NCBI RefSeq assembly: GCF_004027225.2
Contig: NC_044289.2
Span: forward strand, 6,685,761 to 6,749,760
Source: Strigops habroptila
Lineage: Eukaryota > Chordata > Aves > Psittaciformes > Psittacidae
Direction: 5' to 3'
Length of the DNA stretch: 64,000 nucleotides
Shown: positions 36,653 to 49,035 of the stretch, piece after piece
Numbering within the stretch: position 1 is the stretch's first letter
How the letters are laid out: each line of letters starts with the position of its first letter
Made by a program: the position numbers and the translations under genes
Notes under the pieces: generated by a model
What the model was told of the DNA's origin: nothing
Seen by the model: the letters and a program-made list of their open reading frames with translations, nothing else
Database searches by the model: none

Positions 36653-39600
36653 GCCGCGCAGGGGCGCTCGGGGCGCGTAGTCCGGCACCGCACCCGGCAA
36701 GGCGCCGCGGACACGGCGGCCGGGGCGGGGGGAGCTGCGACGGGCCCCGGCGCTGCCCCCGGCACAGCAGCGGAGCTGCCGCGCACCGCGGCCGCCTTCA
36801 CCCCGCTGGGAGCGGCCCCTGCGGGCATCGGGACCCCCGCGGGCATCGGGGCCGCCGCCGGGTCCCGCAGACCCCCGTGACAACGGGGGCAGCCCCTCGG
36901 GCTGAGCCTGGCCCAGACTACAAGTCCCGGCGGCTCCCGGGGAGAGGTTACAAACACCGCGGGCATACGGGGACGTGGAGGGAGGCGAGGGTATTGCTGC
37001 GGCGGGAGCCCGCCAAAGAAACCCGCTTCAGATGAGGGCTTTTTACCCCCCTTCGCGCTGTTGGTTTGCACAAGAATCTCAAGTGCAAGCGTTTAATCCC
37101 TGGCAGGTTTGGACACAGGGACAAAGCCCTCAGGCAGTTTGCCAGCCTTTGTGGCACGGCTTGTGGCAAAGGCACGTTAGGAAGCCAAGGCGGGAGGAAG
37201 GATTGGCCTGGAGCCAAGGAGGAGGAATAGCCAGGGGTTTAAACACTGCTCAGAGGTCCAAAAGTATCCTTCCTCAGCAGGTTCCTAAGCCTCCTGCTTC
37301 TCTGCTGGACACACAACATCTATCTGTGCAGCCTGCTTCTGCGGGACATGGATGCGCTATTCCCATTTCCAGCGCAATGAGATTCTCCTCCACTGTCCCC
37401 CCTTTGCATTTTGTTCCCTCTAAGAACAGGCAGCTCATACAAGGGAGGCCGCTGCCTGTGAAACGCCGCTGCCTTTGATCTGATCTGAGCTGCAGCTTTC
37501 AGCCCTGACCTGGGAAAGCTGTGATTCAAAGCTGGGAGTATTGTTACTGTAATGCAGCCCCACATCCAATTCATGTACCCCAGTCCGTAACTGCAGGAAA
37601 ACAAAAGCTGGAAAGCTACTTGGTGCCTCAGAATCCACCACTGGAGAACATACCAATGGTGAAGTGCTTGCAATGCTTTAATTCCTCCCCTCCAACATCG
37701 GTTGGAGTCTGGGATGTGGGAGCTGGTCACTTTTCATTCACAGTTTCCATCTCCCAGATATTCATCAGCCAGAATCTCAAGAACTGCCCCTGTGCCTTAG
37801 CTTTATCTTGCCTCTCCAGGCTTATCATTTTGCAGAGAAAGAGAGAAGAGTTTTTTCCACATGATAAATGCAGAGGTAATATTTTAGCAGAAAAGCCAGT
37901 GAAGTTCTAAATCACCATCTACTTTGGCTTCTACACAGCAGCTTCAGGTTCTGCAGACATTTTTCTTTTACAGAGCCCACAGAGAAAAGCCAGTTATTTC
38001 AAGAGAAAGGAATGCATTAATGTCTGCACTCCACAGTTATTCGTTAATATTTTTCTTGCACTGCTTCCATAGTTCTAAACACCCCGTGCTTCATAAAAGA
38101 AAGAGAGAAAAAACATAGCCAAGGAAAGCCATTAAGCTTTTCATTCCTAAAGCACAATACTTCAAGATTGGGACACATTTCCATTGATTGCTGTGGATGA
38201 TGGAGCTGGGCCAGCAGCACCCAACATCACTGCAACATTAACAGCCTTCTGCAAAAGGGACGGTCACGTGGGAATCCTCAGAGCTTTGTGTTATGCAGTG
38301 GTGTATGTGCGTGTGCAGGCACCTGCTGTCCCTGGTCCATCCCAACAGCAAGCTCAGAACACCCCTTTGGGGTCCGAATACATCCAGAGGCTGGGGCCTC
38401 TCCACCACTGGGTCATACCCCTTCTGTCTGCATGACTTCCACCACCGACTGCACATCAGCTGCTTCCTGGGCCTCCCGAGCTAATGACAACCCAGTTGGC
38501 ATTCAGTCACTGTCCTTTCACAGAGCTTCATTCTGCTCCAAGTGGTGGCAAAGAGTCAAACCATCCAAACAGACCTCGGCTCCTCTGCAAGGCAGGCAAG
38601 GCTCACAGAGCTCTCAACAGCTAGCAGAGTATCTCAGTTCTCAATGCTTACACTGATCAGGGTGAGAAAAATGACACATTCTTTTTTCCCCTTCAAACAT
38701 GAGCCCCACATCTCTCAAAGAAGGAATACCAGTTCCTTTTCTTTCCTAGAAGCAGGAACAGAAGTTCTCTTACAGGCAGAATGGAAAAAGAAAGAAATCA
38801 GGGCCAAGCCTGTACTTGGTGAGCATTGCTGTTTGTGTGCACTTATTTTGCCACAACCAGGAAAGCAGGATGGGAAATTAGATCTCCTGTCTCATGGTAC
38901 AGCAAGTACAAGCACAGAGTCTAATGAACTGATACCACAAACACAGGAGAGAGAAGAGAAAGCAAGTAAGGGTAGCTTTATGGGAGTTGGTTTTGTTTGG
39001 GTTTTTAATACTTTTTTTTGCCTCATTGTTGTGATAAGCAGTCATCCTCCGCAAAACACCAACAGATTCAATCCAGCCATCAGACCAAAACTGCAGGAGC
39101 TTGGCAGAGCTGGGTTGCTGACGCCTTCCTGTGCTTTTACTACGATGATAAGAGAGCTTGAGAATACTGCAAGTTTCTTTGGTCAAAGAGAGCTCCTGGA
39201 CACACAGATGTATCTCAAAGTATGAAGCTCCCTTGGAGAATGCTGGACAAGGCTTAGCACAAGCAAAAAGGGGAACATGTATCTGATACATGCTATTGTA
39301 GGGCTGTATTTAGTTCTTTTTGGCTAGTAAGAAATAGAACTACACTGGTCAATCAATGAGGAGGCTGTGAGAAAAGTCATCATTAGCAATGGTGTACAAC
39401 CATTCATATTCTTAATGTATAGGATTTGTATTGCAAATGCAAAGCATCCTGTTCTCATACAGATTGGGAAGATTAATGTTATGGTAATTCAACACAGTTA
39501 AGAGAACTCGCTGGCTATTTACTTACTTGGTAATATATTCCTTGAGATGTAAAACTAATACACAAAGGCTTCTGGTGGACTTCAGCAGCATTATCCAAGA

Positions 39601-42385
39601 CATGAAATGGAGCAGCTGCAGATGACCAAACCAAGTGCCCTGGATTGCATTGAAAACCTTAGAGAAGGTGGCGTGGTAAGACCATCCAGGTACAGAACTG
39701 TGTAGAAATGGTCCCTGTCTAAAGGAAGAAAACCAAATTGTGGCAGAGGGAATTATACCTCTGGGAGCACAAGAACAGGACAGAGAGATGGGGAAAGAGT
39801 AGCAAATTCATTGCAGGGGAAAAGCTAGCCCCGTTCCTTGCCCTTTGCAAAGCCACAGTCTTTGTTCTTGTCCCTCCCTAGGCAGGGAGGAATAGAAGGC
39901 TGTGGTGTTCTCCTTGTATACTTGTTGAGCATTTCCCTCTCTTCCGTTGGTGTCTTTGGGAGAATTGTGTTGAGACATCTCAGATCTGATTTTAAAGCCA
40001 TGGAAGAATCTCCCTCATTTCTTAGGGAACTGATGGGCTTTATTTTTAAAGTGGAGCAGGGCTGCTGTGGAGCTCTGGCCTTTTTTGGTTTCTGCCGCTG
40101 ATTATCCAAGACTTCATTGCTGTAGGGCAGTGCCCTTTGGTTTTGTCATGGATACCCGCTTACTGGTTATTGCAACAACAGTAGATGAAACATCCTTCTT
40201 AGAAGCAAATAAGTTAGCTGGAGAGCGAGGGACTTACTGTGGGAACTGTTTGGTTTGTTAGTTTTACTAATGCTCAGTCTGGATGCTGGCCACCAGCTAG
40301 GCTGTGAACACAAGTGGAGCTGGGAGATCTTGAGGGAAGCTGCATTCAGTGGCATTTGGTTTAGGTTATAGCAGGAAATTCTGCATCTGGGCCCTTTGTC
40401 TCAGATTTTCTGCTTTGATGCCCTGAACATACCATGACCATTGCTTAACTCAGAGCTGCTGCTGCAGCAAGAACTAAAAAATAAGAATTCTTCCTCTTTG
40501 GGCCACTTGTAACAAAATATGTAAGTAGAGGATGTTCCTAATCAGGACTGCTCTTTGAATAGGATTTGGCTTCAGTAGGAATCTTCCAAGAGGACTATTT
40601 CCTCTTCTGAAAAATTTCAGAACTGGGGATGCTGAGTAAGCAAAAATATAAGGCATTAATTATTTTTTTTTTTCCCCCCTAATTATTTACTGAACTGTTA
40701 AGAAAACACCAGAAGGTTCCTAACAATCGCTGCCAGAGCTGTCAGGGCCACATCCCATGACCTTTTCATGGGATCTCATGTGACACTGGTAGCACAAACT
40801 GAGCAGGAACTGTCACTCCAACCAGGGAATAATCAGGACATGGAAGAACATTAAACAAGATGTCTCAGCTCTGAGACATACAATACATTTTTATGGGCAT
40901 AACAAACGCACTTAACAGCTAAAGAAAAGTGAATTCAGAGCAGGAGCACATTGATAGTACTGGGGCAGACCTCAGGTGGGCCCTTTCTGTCCAGCTTCCC
41001 AATAGGTGAGCGTACTCAAGTCTCATCCATCTGGATTGCCTTCTTAACCTGGTGCTTTCCTCTTCTCCAGGCTGCTGTATTTTAGACCTTACTAATATAG
41101 ACTCTTCTACCTTGTCACATCCAATGAGATAAATAAGCCATCTACTCTGATGTTACCCTTCCAATTTCTGATACTTTTAGAAGGTATTTAATGCCTGCAG
41201 TGAACTTGGCCAAGTACAGAATGCCATACACCAAAAAAATAGATGATCAGCATGCTATATAATTAACTTCTTTAAAGGTTTAGTTAGAAACTCTTAGAGC
41301 ATTCTGGTTGCCATGTCTACTCTATTCAAACACAAGGCATCAAAGATTCGTTGCAGTGGCTCTGAACAGGAAATGAATACAATCGAACTGTCAAGACATC
41401 AAAGCAATGTATCAGCACTGGATAAAAAAGCTGTATCCATGGAGCCTGGAAAGGTATTTAAAAACAGTTACCTGGACTGAGAGCCAGTCAGAATGATTGC
41501 AGCTTCTGCATGAAAGGCCTAAAATGTGGCTTTTACAAAAAACTCAGTTACTGCATGACCACAGAAGGGCACAATCACAGCCTGCAAGGGTCAAAGCTTA
41601 CTTGAGTGATGCTAGTCCTGTTCCTTAGAGCACAACATCCACATCCAGTCAGCTGGAGCATCGCAATCATTGCTGCTGAGGAAAGGCCATCGCTAGCTCA
41701 ACAGGCAATTGCCAGCAACACGATGTCCCCAGCACTGCAGCAGGACAATGACATCAGCTGAACACAATGGCTGAAACAAAGGCAGGCTGTTTCCTGCTAA
41801 ATCACATGGACCAGTTACTACACCATGCTTTTAGTTAGTGGAAAAGCACATAAAGAAGAGCATAAGGCAATAAAAAGGGGATGTATTACATGCAGTCTCC
41901 GAAAGACAAAGAGGTTGATAGATCAGCTGATCTGTATTTTTGAAGTCAAGCTTGTAAATGGAACATATGAATTGGTACTAAATCAGGAAATCCATTCTGT
42001 TTCTTGGAGCATGGTTTTCATTCTGCCAGCCCAGGGGTGCCAAGGGCAGTCCTACCTCAAAAGACATTCTCATCAGCCTACAAGGAGAAAAAACAACTCT
42101 TGTTTCCTTACCAGAAAGGGCAGCTTTGACAGCACTGTCCATGAAGTAATGGATATCCATGAAGGATATCTAGTAAGAGCAAGACAGTAGTAAGTAGGTT
42201 CTCTGATGCCTCTGTGACAGGAAAGTTACTACTGGGGAACTTTTCCTTGGGCCAAGCCATGTTCAGAATAGTTTCTTTCATTTCCCCATTGCTGCTGGCA
42301 GGACCACCAAAGAAAGGTGCTCAGGTGATGAACTGGATGACATAAGCCATTGTAAAAGACATAGATCAGCATTACAGGATGATTT

Positions 42386-42440
42386 GAATGGTTTGGGTTG
42401 GAAGGGACCTTGAAGATCATCTAGTTCAATTACATCACAC
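42386..42440 (-). mobile_element. Short CR1 LINE remnant
   Basis: About 55 bp matching the extreme 3' region: GAATGGTTTGGGTTGGAAGG and CTTGAAGATCATCTAGTTCA. The terminal ATTCTATG repeat is degraded. Intergenic. Confidence 0.75.
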
Positions 42441-45400
42441 AGCCTATGGCTGAACAAAAGCCTGACAGGAGAAGGCTTCAATGAAAACATTTTGCTAAGC
42501 TGTTCTCTCTTACTAGACATTTGCCATCTTTCTGTGGTTTTGTGAAGACCCGTTTCAGTCCAGTGAATGTGTTTCTGAAATGCTACTTACTAATGTTTAA
42601 GGTCTGACAGCATACGACAAATGTAAAAGTTGTTCTTTACAAATCTATAGGTACTGTTCCTGAAATTAAACATTAATGCATAAACAACCAATTCCTGTCT
42701 GCAACCCTGCTGCTGCAGAGCACGAATGAACGCTATGCAGAAAAGATCTCCAAGGAAAAGAGTCAGGTATCTGCAGAAAGCAATTACCTGTTAGTAAGTG
42801 ATACCTGTCCTTTTGAGTCCATATAAATCCCACCCTGTGATACAGCAGGAGCATGCCAGACAGCTGTCCTTCCAGAGGAAAAAGGATTGTATTTTAACTG
42901 TGGTTTTAGTCATGTGAGTATAGTTTGAGCTACTGCATTCTCTCTGCACTTTACGGAGTACAATAATCATGGTCTATTCTAAACAAAATACATCTCCCTT
43001 TGTTGTAGATTAATTGTATTGTAGGCTAGCAGAAGGTGGTGATTGGACTGGTTGACAGTGGCTCAGAAAAGGATGTTTGAACTTACACCCTTCTGGGAGA
43101 TGGCACAACTGTGATTAAGTACCTTGGGAGGGTTTAAAGAAAATCCGTTACTTGAGTTTTGCTTCATGGTTTCCAGGAACTGAACTTTATTGTTCTGCTT
43201 ATCTGGTCCAGCAAAGCAAAGAATGCAGCACTAATGACCTGCATTTAAGATATCTTAATGGCAGAAAGTATTGAATATCAAAATACAAAGTTCGTTTCTT
43301 AATACACCATAAAGTAAGGAGGAGAGACTTAACTGACCCAGGTATTTAACATGCAGTTTACATCATTTTCCTATTGTTACAACAAATTCACTATTGGATC
43401 TCAGTATATACGTACTTCACTCGTATAAAGTAGATATACTGGACAGTAAAGGGTAAACTTTCCCTATTCACAATTAAGAGCATTGTCTTAATCTTTTATC
43501 TAGGCCTGCTTTTCAGTGGCACTTGATACAGGAGCTATACGAAACACTTCCTTGAATACATAAAGCCAGAGATTGAGTTACACATGATTGAAGATCTATG
43601 CCGCTAGTAAAACAAAAGCTCCTGTATTACCTGGCACATGCCTGCTAAATTATTGAAGTGTCTCTTCAAACTGAATATATTCACTGGATAATTATTCAAC
43701 AGAAGAAAACAGTCTCTCTTTACAAAGCTAATGTTGACAGGTATTGTACCTTTTATGCCCTGTAACAAAAAGTATTTGCAGAACTGATGCAACACAAACA
43801 TTTGGAATGACTCCGTCAGCACGCAAGTGTTCCCGCGGCACATGGCCCACTTTGTGATACTGCCTGAGCCTCATGTTACCTTACAAGCAAGTCCTAAACA
43901 GCCTGAATTCATTTTTCCTCATGTAGCACTACTCCCATTTCAGAAGCAGGTAAATGGTACAAATAAACAGAGGCTCGGTTTGCACTGGAGGGATGGAGGA
44001 GGTACCTGCATGGCTGACTCCAACCCTGCGCTATGCCAGCCTGCACTGTGGTGGGAGGGACCTCCCCTGTCACTGCCTCTTTTAATTCCTAAAGCCTGTA
44101 GCTGTGATATCCCCACTCCAGCGGCTGCATTCTCATGAGGTTGTTTCCTGCTGTGGATTCCTGGGAACACAGGAATCCATGTGTACACAGAACATACCAT
44201 GCCATGGAAGTACTGGTTAGCGTCTGCCTGCTGAAAGCATCGCAGCCAGCCAGCTGATGTCGCTTGGTTTATTCTGACCCAGCAAGGGGAGAACAGCAGC
44301 AGTTTCCATGCTTCAAATGGCTGTTCTATTGCTGAGCACAGTACAGTGGTCTCTGTACTGCTGGTATAAAAACCTAAGTTTACCTGGAAATAATAGATAG
44401 CTTTCAGCTGTTTGAACAAGAGCTGTAGGGTGGCATACACAGTTCTAACAACTCCAACTCACAGCCTGAGGCGTGCAAAGATGGCACTGTGTCAACACAG
44501 ACATTACTAGCGGTTTTGTTTTAAACTGTGCCTGTGCCCTGACACTAAGGGAACAGACAGGTCCTTTTAGGGATTTTTGACAGATGATGGCAGCATTTTA
44601 TCATATTTACAGTTAAAGCTTTATTTTATTAACAGGATATTATGATTCGTATAGCACAGTCTTTATGATTAGAATGGCACAGGATTTCTACAAGTAGAAC
44701 CAATATAGTACAATATGTAAGTAGCATAATGAAGAATTTGTAATACAACGACTTATAATTTCTTATCACCTGAATCCTCTGCAGATCGGGTCAGATCTTA
44801 ATATACGGTTTGCTCTATCAGTATAACAAGCTAGACTCAAAAATCATGTAAAAGAATACAAGTCACTCACTTGATCCTCAGAGGAAGCAGAAGATGGTGT
44901 AATGTAAGCACCCCTGGCCACAGGGGCCATGATCTTACAGTCCAGCAGCAGTTTGGGTCCAAGATGCCACTTAGGACCTGTAAGTGCTTGATTCTACAGA
45001 CAGTGCTGTGTGTGCTGTTATGCTTCCCTGTTGTGTGATGGGGTCATCCCCACCACCAGGCCTGCCGGCTGCCTGGACCTTCAAGGCCAGTGAGGAAGGG
45101 AGGAATTGCCCCGGCGCTCGGGAGTCCTGAGGCTGGCAGGGAGGGGAAGAAGGAATCTGTTTAGTTTGTCTACGGGTTTCACAGGACCTTCAGGGCCTGA
45201 TAATGAAGGAATGAATACATGACCCACTCGGCTGCAGAGGATGGCTGCTTGCCTTACAAAGTGGTGTTAGTCACGCCAACCGCATCCCCAGGGTCAGGAG
45301 CAGGGGGTACTGGTCACATATGCCCCAAGGAAAAAATAACTACCTGGGGTAAATAAGCAATTTAAAACCATACTCAAATCTTATAATTCGAGACTATTTC

Positions 45401-46033
45401 TCCCTTTCATTGTGCATTTCCCAGCCTTGAAAATGAAAATTGCATTTCAAACTTTGGGAAAAAAATACCCTTGTTTTTAAGTAGCTTATCACTGAGCTTA
45501 CCTTGTTTGGGTTTTTCGTTTTAGTGAAGTATTTTTATTGGCTTTTTTCTTCCTGCCTGCAAGAAATCCAACTTAGACAAAAACAGAACTGCTTACCAGT
45601 TTTAAACCTATAGTCTTCTATGACAGCAGTATGAAAACTAGTCAACGTTATTAAGATTTGTCTTAGAGAGGAAAGTTATTAGAACTCTAATAGCCAGTAG
45701 TCCGGTTCATACACTAACTCACTCAGCCCCACTTGCGCCTAATCTTAAATTCCTTAAATGTCTGTTCCCCAAATACGCTACCAACACGTTTACTGCTATC
45801 GAGGTCCGCAAACTCGGGCAACCACACAGGTATCTGCAGGGAAAGCTTTGGTTAAGAAGCCATCAACACTGCCATCCCCTGGCACAACAGGAGATTTACA
45901 GCAACAGCTTTAAATTGCGCGTTGAGAGCATTTTGTGCGTACTGCAACTGCTAGGGCAGATCATTTTACTACGGAATTGTTCTTATTCTGAATTTGTTCC
46001 ATTCATTGGGTTGTGTTGCAGCAATAGATGATA

Positions 46034-46184
46034 ACACTCCGTCCCTGGCAGTGTTCAAGGCTAGGTTGGACACAGCCTTGGGCAACACGGTCTAGTGTGA
46101 GGCATCCCTGCCTGTGGCAGGGGGTTGGAACTGGATGATCTTAAGGTCCTTTCCAAACCAAACCATTCTGTGATTCTGTGATTT
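46034..46184 (+). mobile_element. CR1 LINE fragment (3' end)
   Basis: Sense orientation: CCCTGGCAGTGTTCAAGGCT, then GTTGGAACTGGATGATCTTA, ending in the tail repeat ATTCTGTGATTCTGTGATT. About 150 bp, intergenic upstream of RBM38. Confidence 0.93.
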
Positions 46185-47044
46185 GCACCTGGCTGGTAAG
46201 GACAGCCCAGAGGAAATGCTTTTCCTCCACCAAAAACCTGTGAAGGAAGTTGGTCTTACCCCACACAGCAGATGACATTAGCTAGCGAGACTGGAGCCAT
46301 AAAACATAATTGCATAAGCCTTAACATTTCATTTTGCTCTGGTGCATCTCTACAAACAGCACCAGCAGAAAAGCAAATGAGAAATAAGTGGCTTCTGTCA
46401 TTTCAAAGGCCAGACAGTGTGAACCTTTCAACACTGGCTTGACACAATTCCTTATCGTGGACAGTTGCCCAAACACTTCATCTGCAAACAGCACTTAATC
46501 ATGATTAAATTGAAGCAGGCCTAAGCAATAGTTTTATTGGGTTATAGTTATTTATTACCCTTAACCCCAGCTCTATCTCAAATCCATTCTTCTCTGGAGA
46601 ATGACCCAAACTCACCTGCTTTCCCAGCCAAGGAGCTAGGCTGGAATACTCACCAAGCCAGCTATTGCATTTCATCTGACAGATGGTAAATTAAGATACT
46701 CTGTCTGCCTGACTGCCATTGTGCAAACACGTCTGGCTTTCATTTGTGGAAGGCTTTAGCAGACAAACTTTCTGTCAATTGCTTAGTTTTCTGAAATACA
46801 CTTTATTAAACCACTATGCAAGACTACTGACAGGTGAGACCAGCAAGACAGAGGTTAAGAGAGCTGAAAATGTTTATGAAATGTCCCCATTTTGGGGGCT
46901 TAACTGAGTTCTTTATGCCAAAGTTTATTTTTCTGCAATAAAACTCAAACATCGACAGCACTTTCCAAAAACTAATGAAGTTGTTCTGTAACTCTAGCAT
47001 TCCTATGGTTAGCTTTGGGTACACGTTAGAATCTTACATTCTTC

Positions 47045-47063
47045 TTTTTTTTTTTTTTTTTTT
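47045..47063. repeat. Poly(T) tract
   Basis: A run of nearly 20 thymines in intergenic DNA. No retrocopy was recognised attached to it on the minus strand. Confidence 0.8.
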
Positions 47064-48101
47064 GGACAGGTAACTGCCATGGAATAGCAAGTTAATACAT
47101 TTCCAGATCATGCGCTAACACTTACTTGTGTGTGAATAAGCTCTCACTGTGTTTGAAGGTATACCGCTGCATGTTCTTTACACGAGAACCTTGCAGTAAG
47201 TCCAGGGAGGAAAAGTTACCAATGCATTCTCTTAACTTCAGTAACAAAACAAATCAGTTTGACTCTGTCCTCTCAATTGAATAGATCTAATGTGCTGTGG
47301 TTGGATGCCAGATGCCCACCAAGCCACTCTATCACCCCCCTCCTCAGCAGGACAAAGAGGGGAGAAAGTAAGATGGAAACAGAATTGTGGCTAAAGACAA
47401 AGGCAGTTTAACAAAGCAAAAGCAAAGGTCACATGTGGAAGCAAAGGAAAACGAAAGGTTTTATTCTCTACTTCCCATCAGCAGGCAGTGTGTGGCCACT
47501 TCCTGGGAAGCAGGGCTTCAGCACATGTAGGAGTTGCTCCGGAAGACAAACATCGTAAATAATGAATGCTCCCCCTTCCTCTTAGCTTTTATTGCTGAGC
47601 AGATGTCCTATGGTATGGAATATCCCTTTGGTCTGTTGGGGTCAGCTGTCCTGGCTCTGTCCACCCCCAGCCTGCTTGTGATGGGGAATGCTGGAGCAGT
47701 GCTCAGCAGTGGCCAAACCACTGCTGTGTTAGCAACACCCTGCCACTTACCAATACACTGCACAGCACTGAGGGCTGCAATGGGAAACATCAACTCCACC
47801 TCAGCCGGACCCAATACACAGCAATGTAATGGAAAATATGCCCTTCTAAAATTAGTCTGAATAATTACAACAATGACTAAAAAGAAATTGATTCCAACAG
47901 GAGAATAAGTACTCAGCTCATTAATACGGAAGTGTATTGCCAAAAAAGAGACTTACCAGTGCTGGCTTCATCATGAAAATAAATCTTGGCCAAACTTATT
48001 ATCCACTTCAGTAGGAGCAACTCCACTGGACCCAGTAGACATGTACCTGCTGAACTAGAGCAATTCTAATCACTCATTCACACTGTTAAGTATTTAAACT
48101 T

Positions 48102-48172
48102 AAAAAAAAAAAAAAAAAACAAAAAACCCAAAAAAAAAACCAACCAAAAACAAAAAACCAAAACCAAACCAC
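48102..48172. repeat. Second A-rich/C simple repeat
   Basis: An 18-base adenine run followed by A-runs broken by C or CC, the same style as 33936-34018. Intergenic, about 900 bp from the RAE1 3' end. Confidence 0.9.
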
Positions 48173-49035
48173 AAAGAAGCAGCAGATGCTACATCCCATC
48201 CTTCCCTGTTTACACCAGTGGGAGTTCTGCACACAGGAGATTACTATTATTTTAGTTTTTGCCATCAGTGATCTTCACTTCATGTAGAAACTGCAATTGC
48301 TTGGTGGCATTTGACTGGGAAGTCTGGGAAAATGTGCTAACAAGCAAAGGTTACTGCATAACAGTCACAACTCTTAAATTATCAACCAAGAAAAGATGAA
48401 CAAAACCAAAAGAAATGTTTGAGCAAATGACCAGCTCTTGGTATAACTGCTGGGAACTCTTTCCTATCTTAAAGAAAACAAATAGCTCATGAATGTGAAA
48501 TCTAAAACCACATAAAGCATACAATTAGCAGGAAACAACCCATTATCTTGAGAAATAAAACCCAGAAAAGAGCATCCCTAAACAACAGGAGAGTGCATTT
48601 CATGGACTTTCCTCAACTATGCAACTGTACCAAACAATACCCACCCCGTAACCACTGATGAACACTTTAAAGAGAAGAGTCTGAAGTTAAAGCAGGTGGC
48701 TATGGAGTTTGAAGACAGTATGATTCATTTCTACTAAAGACATTGTTAGGTGTTCGGCTGTTGAGATAGCAAGGAACTTGATTCATTCCTATAAAACAAA
48801 AGGCCTTTCATACCAGTCTTCTTCATTCTTTGACACCAACCAGGAATCATTCATAATGAAACAGCAACTGGAAAATGCATTAGATTTCCAGCTTGAGCAG
48901 TGGGAGGAAAAGTACTTTCAGCAAATATGTCTGAATTACAATGAAAAGACAAGAAGCTGCTTTTAGAAGTGAAGAACAGCACCTCACCCGCGTTAATGTA
49001 ACAGAACTTCCAAATAAAAAAGCATTTAGTAAAAA

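Larger units (their letters stand above)
35930..36970. promoter_or_regulatory. CpG island over the RBM38 promoter and exon 1
   Basis: Very GC- and CpG-rich sequence covering RBM38 exon 1, its 5' UTR and the upstream region. It includes (GCC)n at 36595-36617 and three overlapping GC boxes at 36632-36652. Such islands typically mark vertebrate promoters. Long overlapping reading frames on both strands here are a by-product of base composition. Confidence 0.8.
36971..49010. other. Intergenic region between the RBM38 promoter and the RAE1 3' end
   Basis: About 12 kb holding two CR1 fragments and simple repeats. Unassigned open frames are at 38644-39225 (plus), 39825-40109 (minus), 41825-42190 (plus) and 48778-48966 (plus). 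I recognise no known gene. Confidence 0.6.

Noticed and set aside
35969-36883. 304-codon minus-strand open frame across the RBM38 promoter and exon 1
   Set aside because: It is out of frame with the RBM38 RRM and very Gly/Ala/Arg-rich. GC-rich islands lack stop codons, so this is a shadow.
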